A stretch of 64,000 bases of DNA from Aureivirga marina. GTDB taxonomy: Bacteria; Bacteroidota; Bacteroidia; Flavobacteriales; Flavobacteriaceae. The stretch spans positions 524,169-588,168 of the forward strand of contig NZ_JADPIB010000002.1 in assembly GCF_015767265.1 (NCBI RefSeq), written 5' to 3'. Under the pieces are notes generated by a model. The model did not search any database. It was given only the letters and a program-made list of their open reading frames with translations, and had not been told where the DNA came from. Positions 54,501 through 61,507 of the stretch are shown here, piece after piece (the stretch's first letter is position 1; the number at the start of each line of letters is the position of its first letter). The position numbers were made by a program, and so were the translations under genes.

Positions 54501-56929
54501 CTTGTTTCAGAAGTTGAGCCTGAAAATACAATATTATTAAAGCTGGCATCAGATGCAACTTCTACTAAATAGTTTGTAGCATTTGCTAAAGCTTGCCAAG
54601 AAAATGTACTATTTAATTCCACTCCAGAAGCATTATTTGCTGGCGTAGTTAAATTTACATTTCCTGAAATTTGGTCTAATAAAATATTTAAAGAATAATC
54701 ATATGTTTTTGTTACACTTGGTGAATCTCCAATAATTTCTATATCATATTCTCCAGCATTTGAAGACGAAAGTCCAGTTAATGTTAGCTGAACATTTGTA
54801 TTATCTGCTGAAGCTGTACTTGGAGAAAAACTTGCTGTTATTCCACTTGGTAAACCTGTCACAGAAAAAAATGTCGTTTCTGTAAAAGAACCAAAAGTAT
54901 TATATGTAAAATTAATTGTAGTTGAACCATCTGATGCACAAACATTAGTTTCCATTGAATCGAAATTCATTTGGAAATTATCTACAAATAAAATCGTAAT
55001 TGGTTGTGTATTTACAGCGTAAAAAATATTATTAGATGCTTCTACGATAATTCTACCATTTGAGGTTCCAACATTCGGAGCTGTAATTGTATGCTCTCCA
55101 TCATTTGGAACATTTAAAGCTAATTCTTCTGTTGTTATACCATTATCTGTTGTGAATAAAATGTTTACATTAGATTCATTAACACTACCTGAGTTTGTTC
55201 CTGCAACATCCCAAGTAATTGTTTGTTGCGAACCTCCATTCCAGTTTTCACTAGAATTTTGAGAAGTAACTTTAAAAGGACCTGAATTTCCGTCCACAGT
55301 TACTTTCATATAATCTATATCATTTTGACCTGCACCAGAAGCATTATCTCTTACTGTTAAAGCAAAATTTAAAGTTCTTCCAACTGAAGGAGTAACTTCC
55401 CATTGTGTACTTAAACTATTTGAGAAAACAGTCTCCCTTTTTGGTAAAAATCTTCTATTATCTTCTGTTGGAGAAAGAGATCTATATGTCGGTCCAGAAG
55501 TACCTGTTGCAGATGGGAAAGATCCAAAATAACTTGCAGGCGCAACATCATTTTGTTCCCAACAATACGTTAAAACATCTGAAGCATCTGAATCTGTTCC
55601 TTCACCAGATAAAATATATGCAGTTGATTTTGGAATTGTATAATCAAATCCTGCATCAGCTGATGGTGGATTATTTGAAATTGGTGTTTCTGTTTGGCAA
55701 GAAGTACTTTTCACATAATTTGTAACCTGTGTTACGTTGAAATGATGGAAATAATCATCACTATGTGGTTGTACATCCGTTGACCCTGTAATTCCAGCAT
55801 ATCCCATAATTGTAGATCCACTTCCTGGTTCTGATTGTGCACCAGTATTTTCATTCCAACCATGCGTATGTGTATGATTTGCTCCAAATTGATGTCCCAT
55901 TTCGTGCGCTACGAAATCTACATCAAAATTATCTCCTTCAGGAACTGTACTTGTAGTAAAACCACTTCCTTTTTGATTATCCACACAAACACATCCGATA
56001 CAACCTGCATTTCCATTATTTCCAATTGCAGACATCAAGTGACCTATATCATAATTTGCTTCTCCTATATAACTCGTTAATGTACTCTGTAAGTCTGAAT
56101 TATAATTATTATCATTTGAAGCATATGGATCTGTTGATGCATTTGTAAAAATTACATCATCTGTATTATCAATTAAAACCATATTTATTGCGAAATCTCT
56201 TTCATAGATTCCGTTTACTCTGGTCATTGTTTCATTGATTGCTGCAAGTGCTGAAGCTTTTGTTCCACCATGATAATTTGTATATTCTCCAGTAACAGAC
56301 ATCGCTAAGCGGAATGTTCTTAAAGTCTTATCATCGGCTTTATTAAAAAAATTAGAATTATTTTGAACTTTTGCTGCAACATTGGAAAAATCATCTGTTA
56401 AACAAGTCAATTTATTTTGAATTGTTGCAGTTCCATTTCTTTCATAAACAGCATAAATTTCATTTTCTGTATCTATACATTCGATAAATCTAGATTTACC
56501 TTTTGTAGAAAATACAGTTAGACTCAACCCTTTTTGAGGTGATAAACTAAAACGTATCACTTCTGAATTATTTCGAAGAGAATACCCAATATAAGAACGG
56601 ATTTCAGGATATTTACTTTGAAGTTCATCTGACATTACAGATGCTTCTTCAATGCGATAAGGTGTTAGAGAGCCATCAATATTCGGAAATTCAATAATAA
56701 CATTAGAAGTTTTTGAAGAAATAAAACTTCTTTCGGGAGCGTTTTCAAGCTTGCTAAAAAGCGTACTTGTTTTTAATGAATATACCTTTGAGTATGTAGG
56801 TATATCATTCGTAATTAATTCTTTTTTGTTATTAAAATTAGTATTTTCTGTCCATAATCTCGAGTTTTGAGAAAAAAGAGTGAAAAAACTGAAACAAAAT
56901 AAAATTAATAATGTGTAGTTTTTCTTCAT
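51566..56929 (-). CDS. Secreted reprolysin-like metalloprotease with P-domains, TSP3 repeats and T9SS sorting tail
   Basis: A 1787-residue surface protease. Signal peptide (1-20), propeptide (about 21-200), then the M12B-type zinc site HEMGHQFGANH (His342, Glu343, His346, His352) with a downstream met-turn-like IMGYAGITG. Fibronectin III-like domains (about 760-840, 1065-1150) and two proprotein-convertase P-domains (about 860-990, 1160-1298) alternate with TSP3 repeats (997-1048, 1302-1700). The C-terminal 80 residues, EVYPNPAQNFVIV ... LEAGVYSFEVKSS, are a T9SS type A sorting domain. It is probably secreted through T9SS and tethered to the surface or released. Peptide substrate is unknown. 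Confidence 0.88.
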   Translation of the reverse strand: MKKNYTLLILFCFSFFTLFSQNSRLWTENTNFNNKKELITNDIPTYSKVYSLKTSTLFSKLENAPERSFISSKTSNVIIEFPNIDGSLTPYRIEEASVMSDELQSKYPEIRSYIGYSLRNNSEVIRFSLSPQKGLSLTVFSTKGKSRFIECIDTENEIYAVYERNGTATIQNKLTCLTDDFSNVAAKVQNNSNFFNKADDKTLRTFRLAMSVTGEYTNYHGGTKASALAAINETMTRVNGIYERDFAINMVLIDNTDDVIFTNASTDPYASNDNNYNSDLQSTLTSYIGEANYDIGHLMSAIGNNGNAGCIGCVCVDNQKGSGFTTSTVPEGDNFDVDFVAHEMGHQFGANHTHTHGWNENTGAQSEPGSGSTIMGYAGITGSTDVQPHSDDYFHHFNVTQVTNYVKSTSCQTETPISNNPPSADAGFDYTIPKSTAYILSGEGTDSDASDVLTYCWEQNDVAPASYFGSFPSATGTSGPTYRSLSPTEDNRRFLPKRETVFSNSLSTQWEVTPSVGRTLNFALTVRDNASGAGQNDIDYMKVTVDGNSGPFKVTSQNSSENWNGGSQQTITWDVAGTNSGSVNESNVNILFTTDNGITTEELALNVPNDGEHTITAPNVGTSNGRIIVEASNNIFYAVNTQPITILFVDNFQMNFDSMETNVCASDGSTTINFTYNTFGSFTETTFFSVTGLPSGITASFSPSTASADNTNVQLTLTGLSSSNAGEYDIEIIGDSPSVTKTYDYSLNILLDQISGNVNLTTPANNASGVELNSTFSWQALANATNYLVEVASDASFNNIVFSGSTSETSIEVSGMSTSSTYYWRVKPSSPCADGNYSNANMFETTNNFCENFGSSDVPLTISSTVSETVISTLTVDENMTITDVNVNINITHTYVEDLDIKLIAPDGTEIILTEDNGGSGDNYSNTVFDDDATTPITAGTAPFTGTYSPQGSLATFNGLNANGEWKLSVFDDFGSEDGGEIVSWSLDICGNPIGDSNNDADNDGIVDSEDNCVDIPNTDQADNDNDGMGDVCDDDDDNDGINDNNDPCPFVYNLDQNGTTVTLTSPANNSSTGIATINFSWEAVEHADNYVIEIATDSGFTSIVQTSTTAQTSFVSNSLSAGNTYYWRVKATNSCSESNYSSTFNVSISETGCNDYDSTDVPVFISANASAAETLTSTITISDDITISDVNITVNIDHTYVWDLKLTLISPDGTEVILTEANGSSGDNYTDTLFDDDAGIAIADGTAPFPGSYIPQQALSAFNNSSSVGQWTLEIYDSFPSADGGQLNSWTLNICGEDNSNTINDMDGDGIADENDNCVDVANADQADNDGDGIGDVCDDDDDNDGIADIDDNCQYEANEDQADNDNDGIGDVCDDDDDNDGIADVEDNCQYEANEDQADNDNDGMGDVCDDDDDNDGIADVEDNCQYEANEDQADNDGDGIGDVCDDDDDNDGILDEDDNCQDTANEDQADSDNDGIGDVCDDDNDNDGIVDSEDNCVDVPNPNQADNDGDGIGDVCDDDDDNDGILDEEDNCQYTANEDQADNDEDGMGDVCDDDDDNDGIADVEDNCQYEANEDQADNDNDGMGDVCDDDDDNDGILDEEDNCQYQANEDQADNDEDGMGDVCDDDDDNDGILDEEDNCQYTANEDQADNDEDGMGDVCDDDDDNDGILDEEDNCQYTANEDQADEDGDGVGNACDEDYGLSVEEDAITKFEVYPNPAQNFVIVKVTQKAELKVYNAIGMLVHKQIVNVTGENMIDTRLLEAGVYSFEVKSSNKQMIKKVVIK
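51828..53010 (-). repeat. Tandem array of eleven TSP3-type repeats (108 bp units) in the protease gene
   Basis: Eleven units of about 36 residues recur around the motifs DNCQYEANEDQ, GDGIGDVCDDDDD and NDGILD, each unit 108 bases long and close to identical at DNA level in places. The Asp/Asn-rich loops are calcium ligands in thrombospondin type 3 repeats. A further unit lies separately near 53785-53940. The repetitive DNA also creates long false reading frames rich in His and Leu on the opposite strand. Confidence 0.93.
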
Positions 56930-57186
56930 AATGAATGGATTTTGATAAAACTAAATAATGAATTTTATTTCAATCAAATTAATACTATTTTAACAAAATT
57001 ATTGCATTTTTTAACTTTTATTTTTGGTAATATTATTATTCTATTAATATAAACATCAACTATTTAGTGATTTTTTTAAACGATTTGTAAGTTATTTACT
57101 TCTAAATATATCTACCTTTGTAAACAGAAATTCAAGATTTTATTTACTTAAATTGAATTTCTCATTTCATAAAAAATAATATAAGA
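56930..57186. other. 257-bp divergent intergenic region between the protease and the PhnA-type gene
   Basis: AT-rich, without a plausible small gene. The only clear signal is the TACCTTTG -7 box at 57113-57120 for the rightward gene. No minus-strand -7 match was found near the protease start. Confidence 0.45.
57113..57120 (+). promoter_or_regulatory. -7 promoter element of the PhnA-type gene
   Basis: TACCTTTG, an exact TAnnTTTG match, about 67 bases before the ATG. A TTG lies 25 bases upstream, slightly beyond the usual spacing. Confidence 0.5.
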
Positions 57187-57768
57187 ATGAGTATTGAAAA
57201 ACAATTACAAAGTCGAAGCAATTCTACTTGTGAATTATGTGGTTCTGAAGAAGGATTAACGGTTTATACAGTTGCTCCAGCTTCAAAAGAAAGCATGAAA
57301 GATTCTATTTACGCTTGTAAAAATTGCGTAGAACAAATAGAAAGTCCTGAAAAAATGGAAGCAAATCATTGGCGTTGTTTAAATGATAGTATGTGGAGTG
57401 AAACTCCAGCAGTTCAAGTAATTGCTTGGCGAATGCTACATCGATTAAAAAAAGAAGGATGGCCACAAGATTTGTTAGATATGCTTTATTTAGAAGAAGA
57501 AACTTTAGAATGGGCAAAAGCAACAGGTGAAGATGTTGATGATAGTGAAAAAATTATCCATGTAGACAGCAATGGTGGAATTTTACAAGCTGGTGATTCG
57601 GTTGTTTTAATCAAAGATTTAAATGTAAAAGGAGCTAATTTCACAGCAAAACGTGGAGATTTTATGCGAAATATTTCTTTAGTACATGATAATGCAGAAC
57701 AAATTGAAGGAAAAGTTAACGGTCAACATATCGTAGTTCTTACAAAATATGTTAAAAAGACAAAATAG
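57187..57768 (+). CDS. PhnA-type zinc-ribbon protein
   Basis: A 193-residue cytoplasmic protein with an N-terminal zinc ribbon formed by CELC (Cys15, Cys18) and CKNC (Cys44, Cys47) and a C-terminal domain with the PhnA signature HVDSNGGILQAGDSVVLIKDLNVKGA followed by a small beta-barrel. Despite its name, PhnA is not required for phosphonate use in E. coli, and the true role is not known. It is a single-gene unit. Confidence 0.85.
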   Translation: MSIEKQLQSRSNSTCELCGSEEGLTVYTVAPASKESMKDSIYACKNCVEQIESPEKMEANHWRCLNDSMWSETPAVQVIAWRMLHRLKKEGWPQDLLDMLYLEEETLEWAKATGEDVDDSEKIIHVDSNGGILQAGDSVVLIKDLNVKGANFTAKRGDFMRNISLVHDNAEQIEGKVNGQHIVVLTKYVKKTK

Positions 57769-57772
57769 AAAT

Positions 57773-57804
57773 AAAAAAGGTTATCAAAATTGATAACCTT
57801 TTCT
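57773..57804. terminator. Bidirectional terminator between the PhnA-type gene and the helicase
   Basis: AAAAGGTTATCA (57775-57786) pairs perfectly with TGATAACCTTTT (57791-57802) around AAAT, with A- and T-rich flanks. Confidence 0.85.
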
Positions 57805-57805
57805 T

Positions 57806-58915
57806 TTATAATTGTTCAAATATAATGTGAAGTCTTTTTTCAAAGTTTCTTAATTGCTTGATTTCAGAAGTCGAAACAATCGCTAAAGAAACTCCTTGTC
57901 TTCCTGCTCTTGCTGTTCTTCCACTTCGATGCGTATAATACTCATCTTTATCTGGCAATTCATAATGAAGTACAAAATCTAAATTCGAAACATCAATTCC
58001 TCTTGCAGCAATATCCGTTGCGATTAAAAGTTGTGTTCCTTTATTTTTAAAAGAACGCATCACTTTATCTCTTTCTTTTTGAAGCAAATCACCATGAATT
58101 CCGTTTGCAGAAATTTTTTGAGAAATTAAAAATTCTGTTAATTCCTTAGTTGCATTTTTCGTTTTACAGAAAATAATCCCTTGTTCTTTTCCAATTGCTT
58201 TTAAAATTTGCATCAAATCTGTCTTTTTCGTTTCAGGCGAAGAAACAATATATTGATGTTTAATATTTTTATTTACAATATTCTTTTTACTTAAATATAT
58301 TTTCTCTGCTGTTCTACTAATATGATCTTTTACAATTTCTTGAATTCCCATTGGAATTGTTGCTGAGAACAACCATTTATTCTGAACATTTGATAAGAAT
58401 TTTAAAATCTTGTCTAATTCTTTTCGGAATCCCATGCTCAGCATTTCATCCGCTTCATCTAATACAATTGTTTGTACACTTTCCAAACTAACTGCTTTTC
58501 TTTGTACTAAATCAATTAATCTTCCTGGTGTTGCAACTAAAATATGTGTTGGTCTCTTTAAAGAATTAATTTGTTTATCAATTTTTTCTCCACCATAAAC
58601 AGATTCTGTAAAAACCTTATCTGTATATTTTGTAAACTTAAAAAGTTGTTTTGCGATTTGCTGTCCTAATTCTCTCGTTGGACAAAGAATTAAAGCTTGA
58701 GGCGTTTTAATTTTAGGATTAATTCTTTCTAAAATTGGCAATCCATATGCAGCAGTTTTCCCAGTTCCTGTTGGAGCTTGAACTACAATATCCGTATCTT
58801 GATTTAACAATAATGGGATTACTTGATTTTGAACCTCAGTAGGTTTTTTTATGTTTAATTCATTTAATCCTTTGATTAAATCTTTTGATATTCCTAATTG
58901 TTTGAAGTTTTCCAA
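57806..58915 (-). CDS. DEAD-box RNA helicase
   Basis: A 369-residue helicase containing only the two RecA-like domains. Visible motifs: Q-motif region FKQLGISKDLIKGLNELNI, motif I APTGTGKTAA, Ia PTRELGQQ, Ib TPGRLIDL, II DEAD (VLDEADEML), III SATIP, V ATDIAARGIDV and VI HRSGRTARAG. No C-terminal RNA-binding extension is present. It probably remodels structured RNA, for example in ribosome assembly or cold growth. Single-gene unit. Confidence 0.95.
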   Translation of the reverse strand: MENFKQLGISKDLIKGLNELNIKKPTEVQNQVIPLLLNQDTDIVVQAPTGTGKTAAYGLPILERINPKIKTPQALILCPTRELGQQIAKQLFKFTKYTDKVFTESVYGGEKIDKQINSLKRPTHILVATPGRLIDLVQRKAVSLESVQTIVLDEADEMLSMGFRKELDKILKFLSNVQNKWLFSATIPMGIQEIVKDHISRTAEKIYLSKKNIVNKNIKHQYIVSSPETKKTDLMQILKAIGKEQGIIFCKTKNATKELTEFLISQKISANGIHGDLLQKERDKVMRSFKNKGTQLLIATDIAARGIDVSNLDFVLHYELPDKDEYYTHRSGRTARAGRQGVSLAIVSTSEIKQLRNFEKRLHIIFEQL

Positions 58916-58939
58916 AACATTCTTGTATTAAATTCGGTG

Positions 58940-58947
58940 CAAATTTA
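58940..58947 (-). promoter_or_regulatory. -7 promoter element of the DEAD-box gene
   Basis: Minus-strand TAAATTTG, an exact TAnnTTTG match, about 25 bases before the start codon. No TTG at normal spacing. Confidence 0.5.
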
Positions 58948-58993
58948 CTCAATAGTATGAAATAGAACTCTAAGTTTAACAAGTTCTTTTTCA

Positions 58994-59030
58994 TAAAAAA
59001 AGACTTTCCATAAAAATAGAAAGTCTTTTA
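58994..59030 (-). terminator. Terminator after porT
   Basis: AAAAGACTTTC (58998-59008) pairs perfectly with GAAAGTCTTTT (59019-59029) around a ten-base loop, with a T-run on the minus strand. It closes the nifU-like-ubiE-porT operon. Confidence 0.82.
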
Positions 59031-59054
59031 AATATTTTAATTGTATTTCTTTTC

Positions 59055-59750
59055 TTAGTGAAATGCAAAGTTTATAAAGATTCCTCTAGTTCCGAAATAA
59101 TCTATTGGACCTGTCCAAGGACTATTTGGATCTTGATCTCGAACTAACTCATTATTAATTGCAAATACTCCTCTAATAGAAGGTGAAAAAATAAAATATG
59201 GCATGTAAAGATCAACTCCAACACCAAATTCATACATAAAATTATTTTTCTTCATTCTAAATTCTCCAGCAGAGTTATCTTCTGGATTATCTTGATTACT
59301 TGAAAAATTGTGGTCAATTGAAACTCCTCCTATTAAATAAGGACGCATATTTCCAAGTCGAAGTGCATTATATTTAATTAATAATGGCACATGAAGATAT
59401 GTTCCTCCAACTTGTCTCACTCTATCTCTTTCACTTCCCTCAATATGCGTAAACGTTAATGTTTTTGTGTTACTAGAAAGTCCTGGCTCCAAACGAATAC
59501 TGAAATGGTCATTAATTCTCATTCCTCCGATAATTCCTACATTGAAACCAACTTTTCCATCAACCTTTACAAAAGCATTAGGTTTTTGGTAATTTATTTT
59601 AAAACTCTTTTGATTTAAACCTAAATAATATCCAAAATGGAATTTACGTTTAAAAAAACGAGTTTTATATTCTACTACTTCTCTTTGCGCAAAAGCATTC
59701 GCACAAAGTAAGAGGGAAATACATAAACAAATATTTTTTAATTTCTTCAT
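59055..59750 (-). CDS. porT: PorT-like outer-membrane beta-barrel protein, T9SS component
   Basis: A 231-residue protein with a signal peptide ending at ANAFAQ and an eight-strand outer-membrane barrel pattern of alternating hydrophobic strands (FHFGYYLGLNQKSF, PLLIKYNALRLG, NFMYEFGVGVDLYMPY). It ends in aromatic Phe-His-rich FINFAFH. The sequence, size and location behind ubiE match PorT/SprT of the flavobacterial type IX secretion and gliding machinery. It starts three bases after ubiE. This locus therefore links T9SS to the T9SS cargo proteins in the same window. Confidence 0.75.
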   Translation of the reverse strand: MKKLKNICLCISLLLCANAFAQREVVEYKTRFFKRKFHFGYYLGLNQKSFKINYQKPNAFVKVDGKVGFNVGIIGGMRINDHFSIRLEPGLSSNTKTLTFTHIEGSERDRVRQVGGTYLHVPLLIKYNALRLGNMRPYLIGGVSIDHNFSSNQDNPEDNSAGEFRMKKNNFMYEFGVGVDLYMPYFIFSPSIRGVFAINNELVRDQDPNSPWTGPIDYFGTRGIFINFAFH

Positions 59751-59753
59751 AAT

Positions 59754-60482
59754 TTATTTTGTAGCTGTATAAATGGATGCTATTCCAAAAGTTACAGGTT
59801 TATCTTCTGCATTTATAAACCCATTTTTTTCTAAAATATTGTTGAAAGCATTACCAAATGGAAAAGCAGCTACAGATTCTGGTAAATAGGTATACGCAGA
59901 ATTATCCTTCGAAATCATTCGTCCAAAAATTGGTAATATTCTCTTTGAGTAAAAACCATATAATTGTTTCATTGGGAATTTTGTCGGTTGTGAAAATTCT
60001 AAAACAATAAATGTTCCTCCAGGTTTTAACACTCTGTAAATTTCTTTTATTCCTTTATTAAGGTTTTCAAAATTTCTAACTCCAAAAGAAACTGTAATCA
60101 CATCAAATGAATTATCTTCAAATGGTAAATTCTCTGAATCTCCTTGAATCATTTCAATTAATGAATCTAAATTTCTTTCTTTAATTTTCTTCTTTCCTAC
60201 TTCAAGCATTCCAGCAGATAAATCTAATCCAACAATCTTTTCTGGTTTTGCTTGTGATAAAAGAATTGCAACATCTCCTGTTCCTGTAGCAATATCTAAA
60301 ATTGTCTTTGGTTTTTTAGATGCTACTATTTTTAGAACTTTTTTACGCCATCTAATATCAATTCCCATCGATAAAAAGTGATTTAAAAAATCATATTTAC
60401 CTGAGATATTGTCAAACATTTGAGCAACTTGCTCTTTTTTTCCTAATTCGGAATCTTTATATGGTTTTACTTTTTCAGACAT
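59754..60482 (-). CDS. ubiE: Demethylmenaquinone C-methyltransferase (UbiE/MenG)
   Basis: A 242-residue S-adenosylmethionine-dependent methyltransferase for the last step of menaquinone synthesis, the quinone used by Bacteroidota. The SAM-binding motif [11 protein letters not shown] and the family patterns [33 protein letters not shown] and [16 protein letters not shown] are intact. It lies between the nifU-like gene (45 bases upstream) and porT (3 bases downstream). Confidence 0.95.
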   Translation of the reverse strand: MSEKVKPYKDSELGKKEQVAQMFDNISGKYDFLNHFLSMGIDIRWRKKVLKIVASKKPKTILDIATGTGDVAILLSQAKPEKIVGLDLSAGMLEVGKKKIKERNLDSLIEMIQGDSENLPFEDNSFDVITVSFGVRNFENLNKGIKEIYRVLKPGGTFIVLEFSQPTKFPMKQLYGFYSKRILPIFGRMISKDNSAYTYLPESVAAFPFGNAFNNILEKNGFINAEDKPVTFGIASIYTATK

Positions 60483-60527
60483 GAAAGTATTACTTTTTTA
60501 TTTGGTAAAGCATAAAACTTTACAATA

Positions 60528-61421
60528 TTATTGATTTATTGCCACCACTTCTGAAATTTGATTTGGTAACATTTCTTTTAACATGGTTTCGATACCATTT
60601 TTTAAAGTGATTGTAGAAGATGGACATCCGCTACAAGCTCCTTGTAAAATTACACTTACAACTTTAGTGTCTTTATTATATTCTTTAAATAATATATTTC
60701 CTCCATCTGAAGCTACAGCTGGTTTTACATATTCATCAAGAATTGCTACAATCTTCTGAGAAGTTTCATCTAAATTTACTTCTTCTACAACTGTTTCTTC
60801 CGTTGTTTCTACTTTTTCTTCTGAAACTAAAACAACTGGTTTTTCATCTAAAATATATTTTCTAATAAATGAACGTAATTCCATTGTGATATCATTCCAC
60901 TCTATAATATCATATTTTGAAATGGAAATATAATTTTCAGAAATAAAAACTTCTTTTACAAAAGGAAATTTAAATAAATCTTGTGCTAAAGGTGAATTTT
61001 TAGCTTCTTCTATATTCTTATATTCTTGATCTTTTGTAACTAATAATTTGTTCGAAACAAACTTCATTACAGCTGGATTCGGCGTGATTTCAGCATAAAC
61101 TTCCACAGCAATAGCTGTTTTCTTTGCTGTATCATTTAATAATTTTCCACCTTCATTTAAAAAGCTCTCTAACTTCTCTTTAATTCCATTTTCTATTTCA
61201 CTCCATTCAACGATATTGTATTTTTCAATAGCAATAAAATTAGCCGTTATATAAACTTTCTTAATAAACGGTAAATGAAATAGTTGTTGTGATAAAGGAG
61301 ATTCTTGAGCTTCTTCAATATTTCCATACTCAAAGCTTCCATTTGTTAGTACTTGATTCGTAACAAATTTCACAATAGATTCATTATTAGTTTTCTCTAC
61401 TGAAAAAATAAAATTAGCCAT
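60528..61421 (-). CDS. NifU-family iron-sulfur scaffold with duplicated N-terminal domain
   Basis: A 297-residue protein of two similar Nfu-N domains (about 5-95 and 105-205; the blocks NIEEAQESPLSQQLFHLPFIKKVYI and NIEEAKNSPLAQDLFKFPFVKEVFI align) followed by a C-terminal NifU domain (about 217-297). The cluster-binding CxxC is Cys263 and Cys266 in GACSGCPSS. It is a likely carrier delivering Fe-S clusters. It is the first gene of the leftward operon with ubiE and porT and shares a divergent promoter region with the adhesin. Confidence 0.9.
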   Translation of the reverse strand: MANFIFSVEKTNNESIVKFVTNQVLTNGSFEYGNIEEAQESPLSQQLFHLPFIKKVYITANFIAIEKYNIVEWSEIENGIKEKLESFLNEGGKLLNDTAKKTAIAVEVYAEITPNPAVMKFVSNKLLVTKDQEYKNIEEAKNSPLAQDLFKFPFVKEVFISENYISISKYDIIEWNDITMELRSFIRKYILDEKPVVLVSEEKVETTEETVVEEVNLDETSQKIVAILDEYVKPAVASDGGNILFKEYNKDTKVVSVILQGACSGCPSSTITLKNGIETMLKEMLPNQISEVVAINQ

Positions 61422-61437
61422 AATAAAAAATTTTTTG

Positions 61438-61445
61438 CAAATATA
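61438..61445 (-). promoter_or_regulatory. -7 promoter element of the nifU-like operon
   Basis: Minus-strand TATATTTG, an exact TAnnTTTG match, about 17 bases before the start codon, implying a very short leader. No clear -33 element. Confidence 0.55.
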
Positions 61446-61469
61446 TTAAAAACTAATTGTTCAGTTTAA

Positions 61470-61477
61470 TATATTTG
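61470..61477 (+). promoter_or_regulatory. -7 promoter element of the adhesin gene
   Basis: TATATTTG, an exact TAnnTTTG match, about 31 bases before the ATG at 61508. The upstream TTG is only ten bases away, so the -33 element is unclear. Confidence 0.55.
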
Positions 61478-61507
61478 TCTTTATAACATCTATTAAATTT
61501 TTACAAA

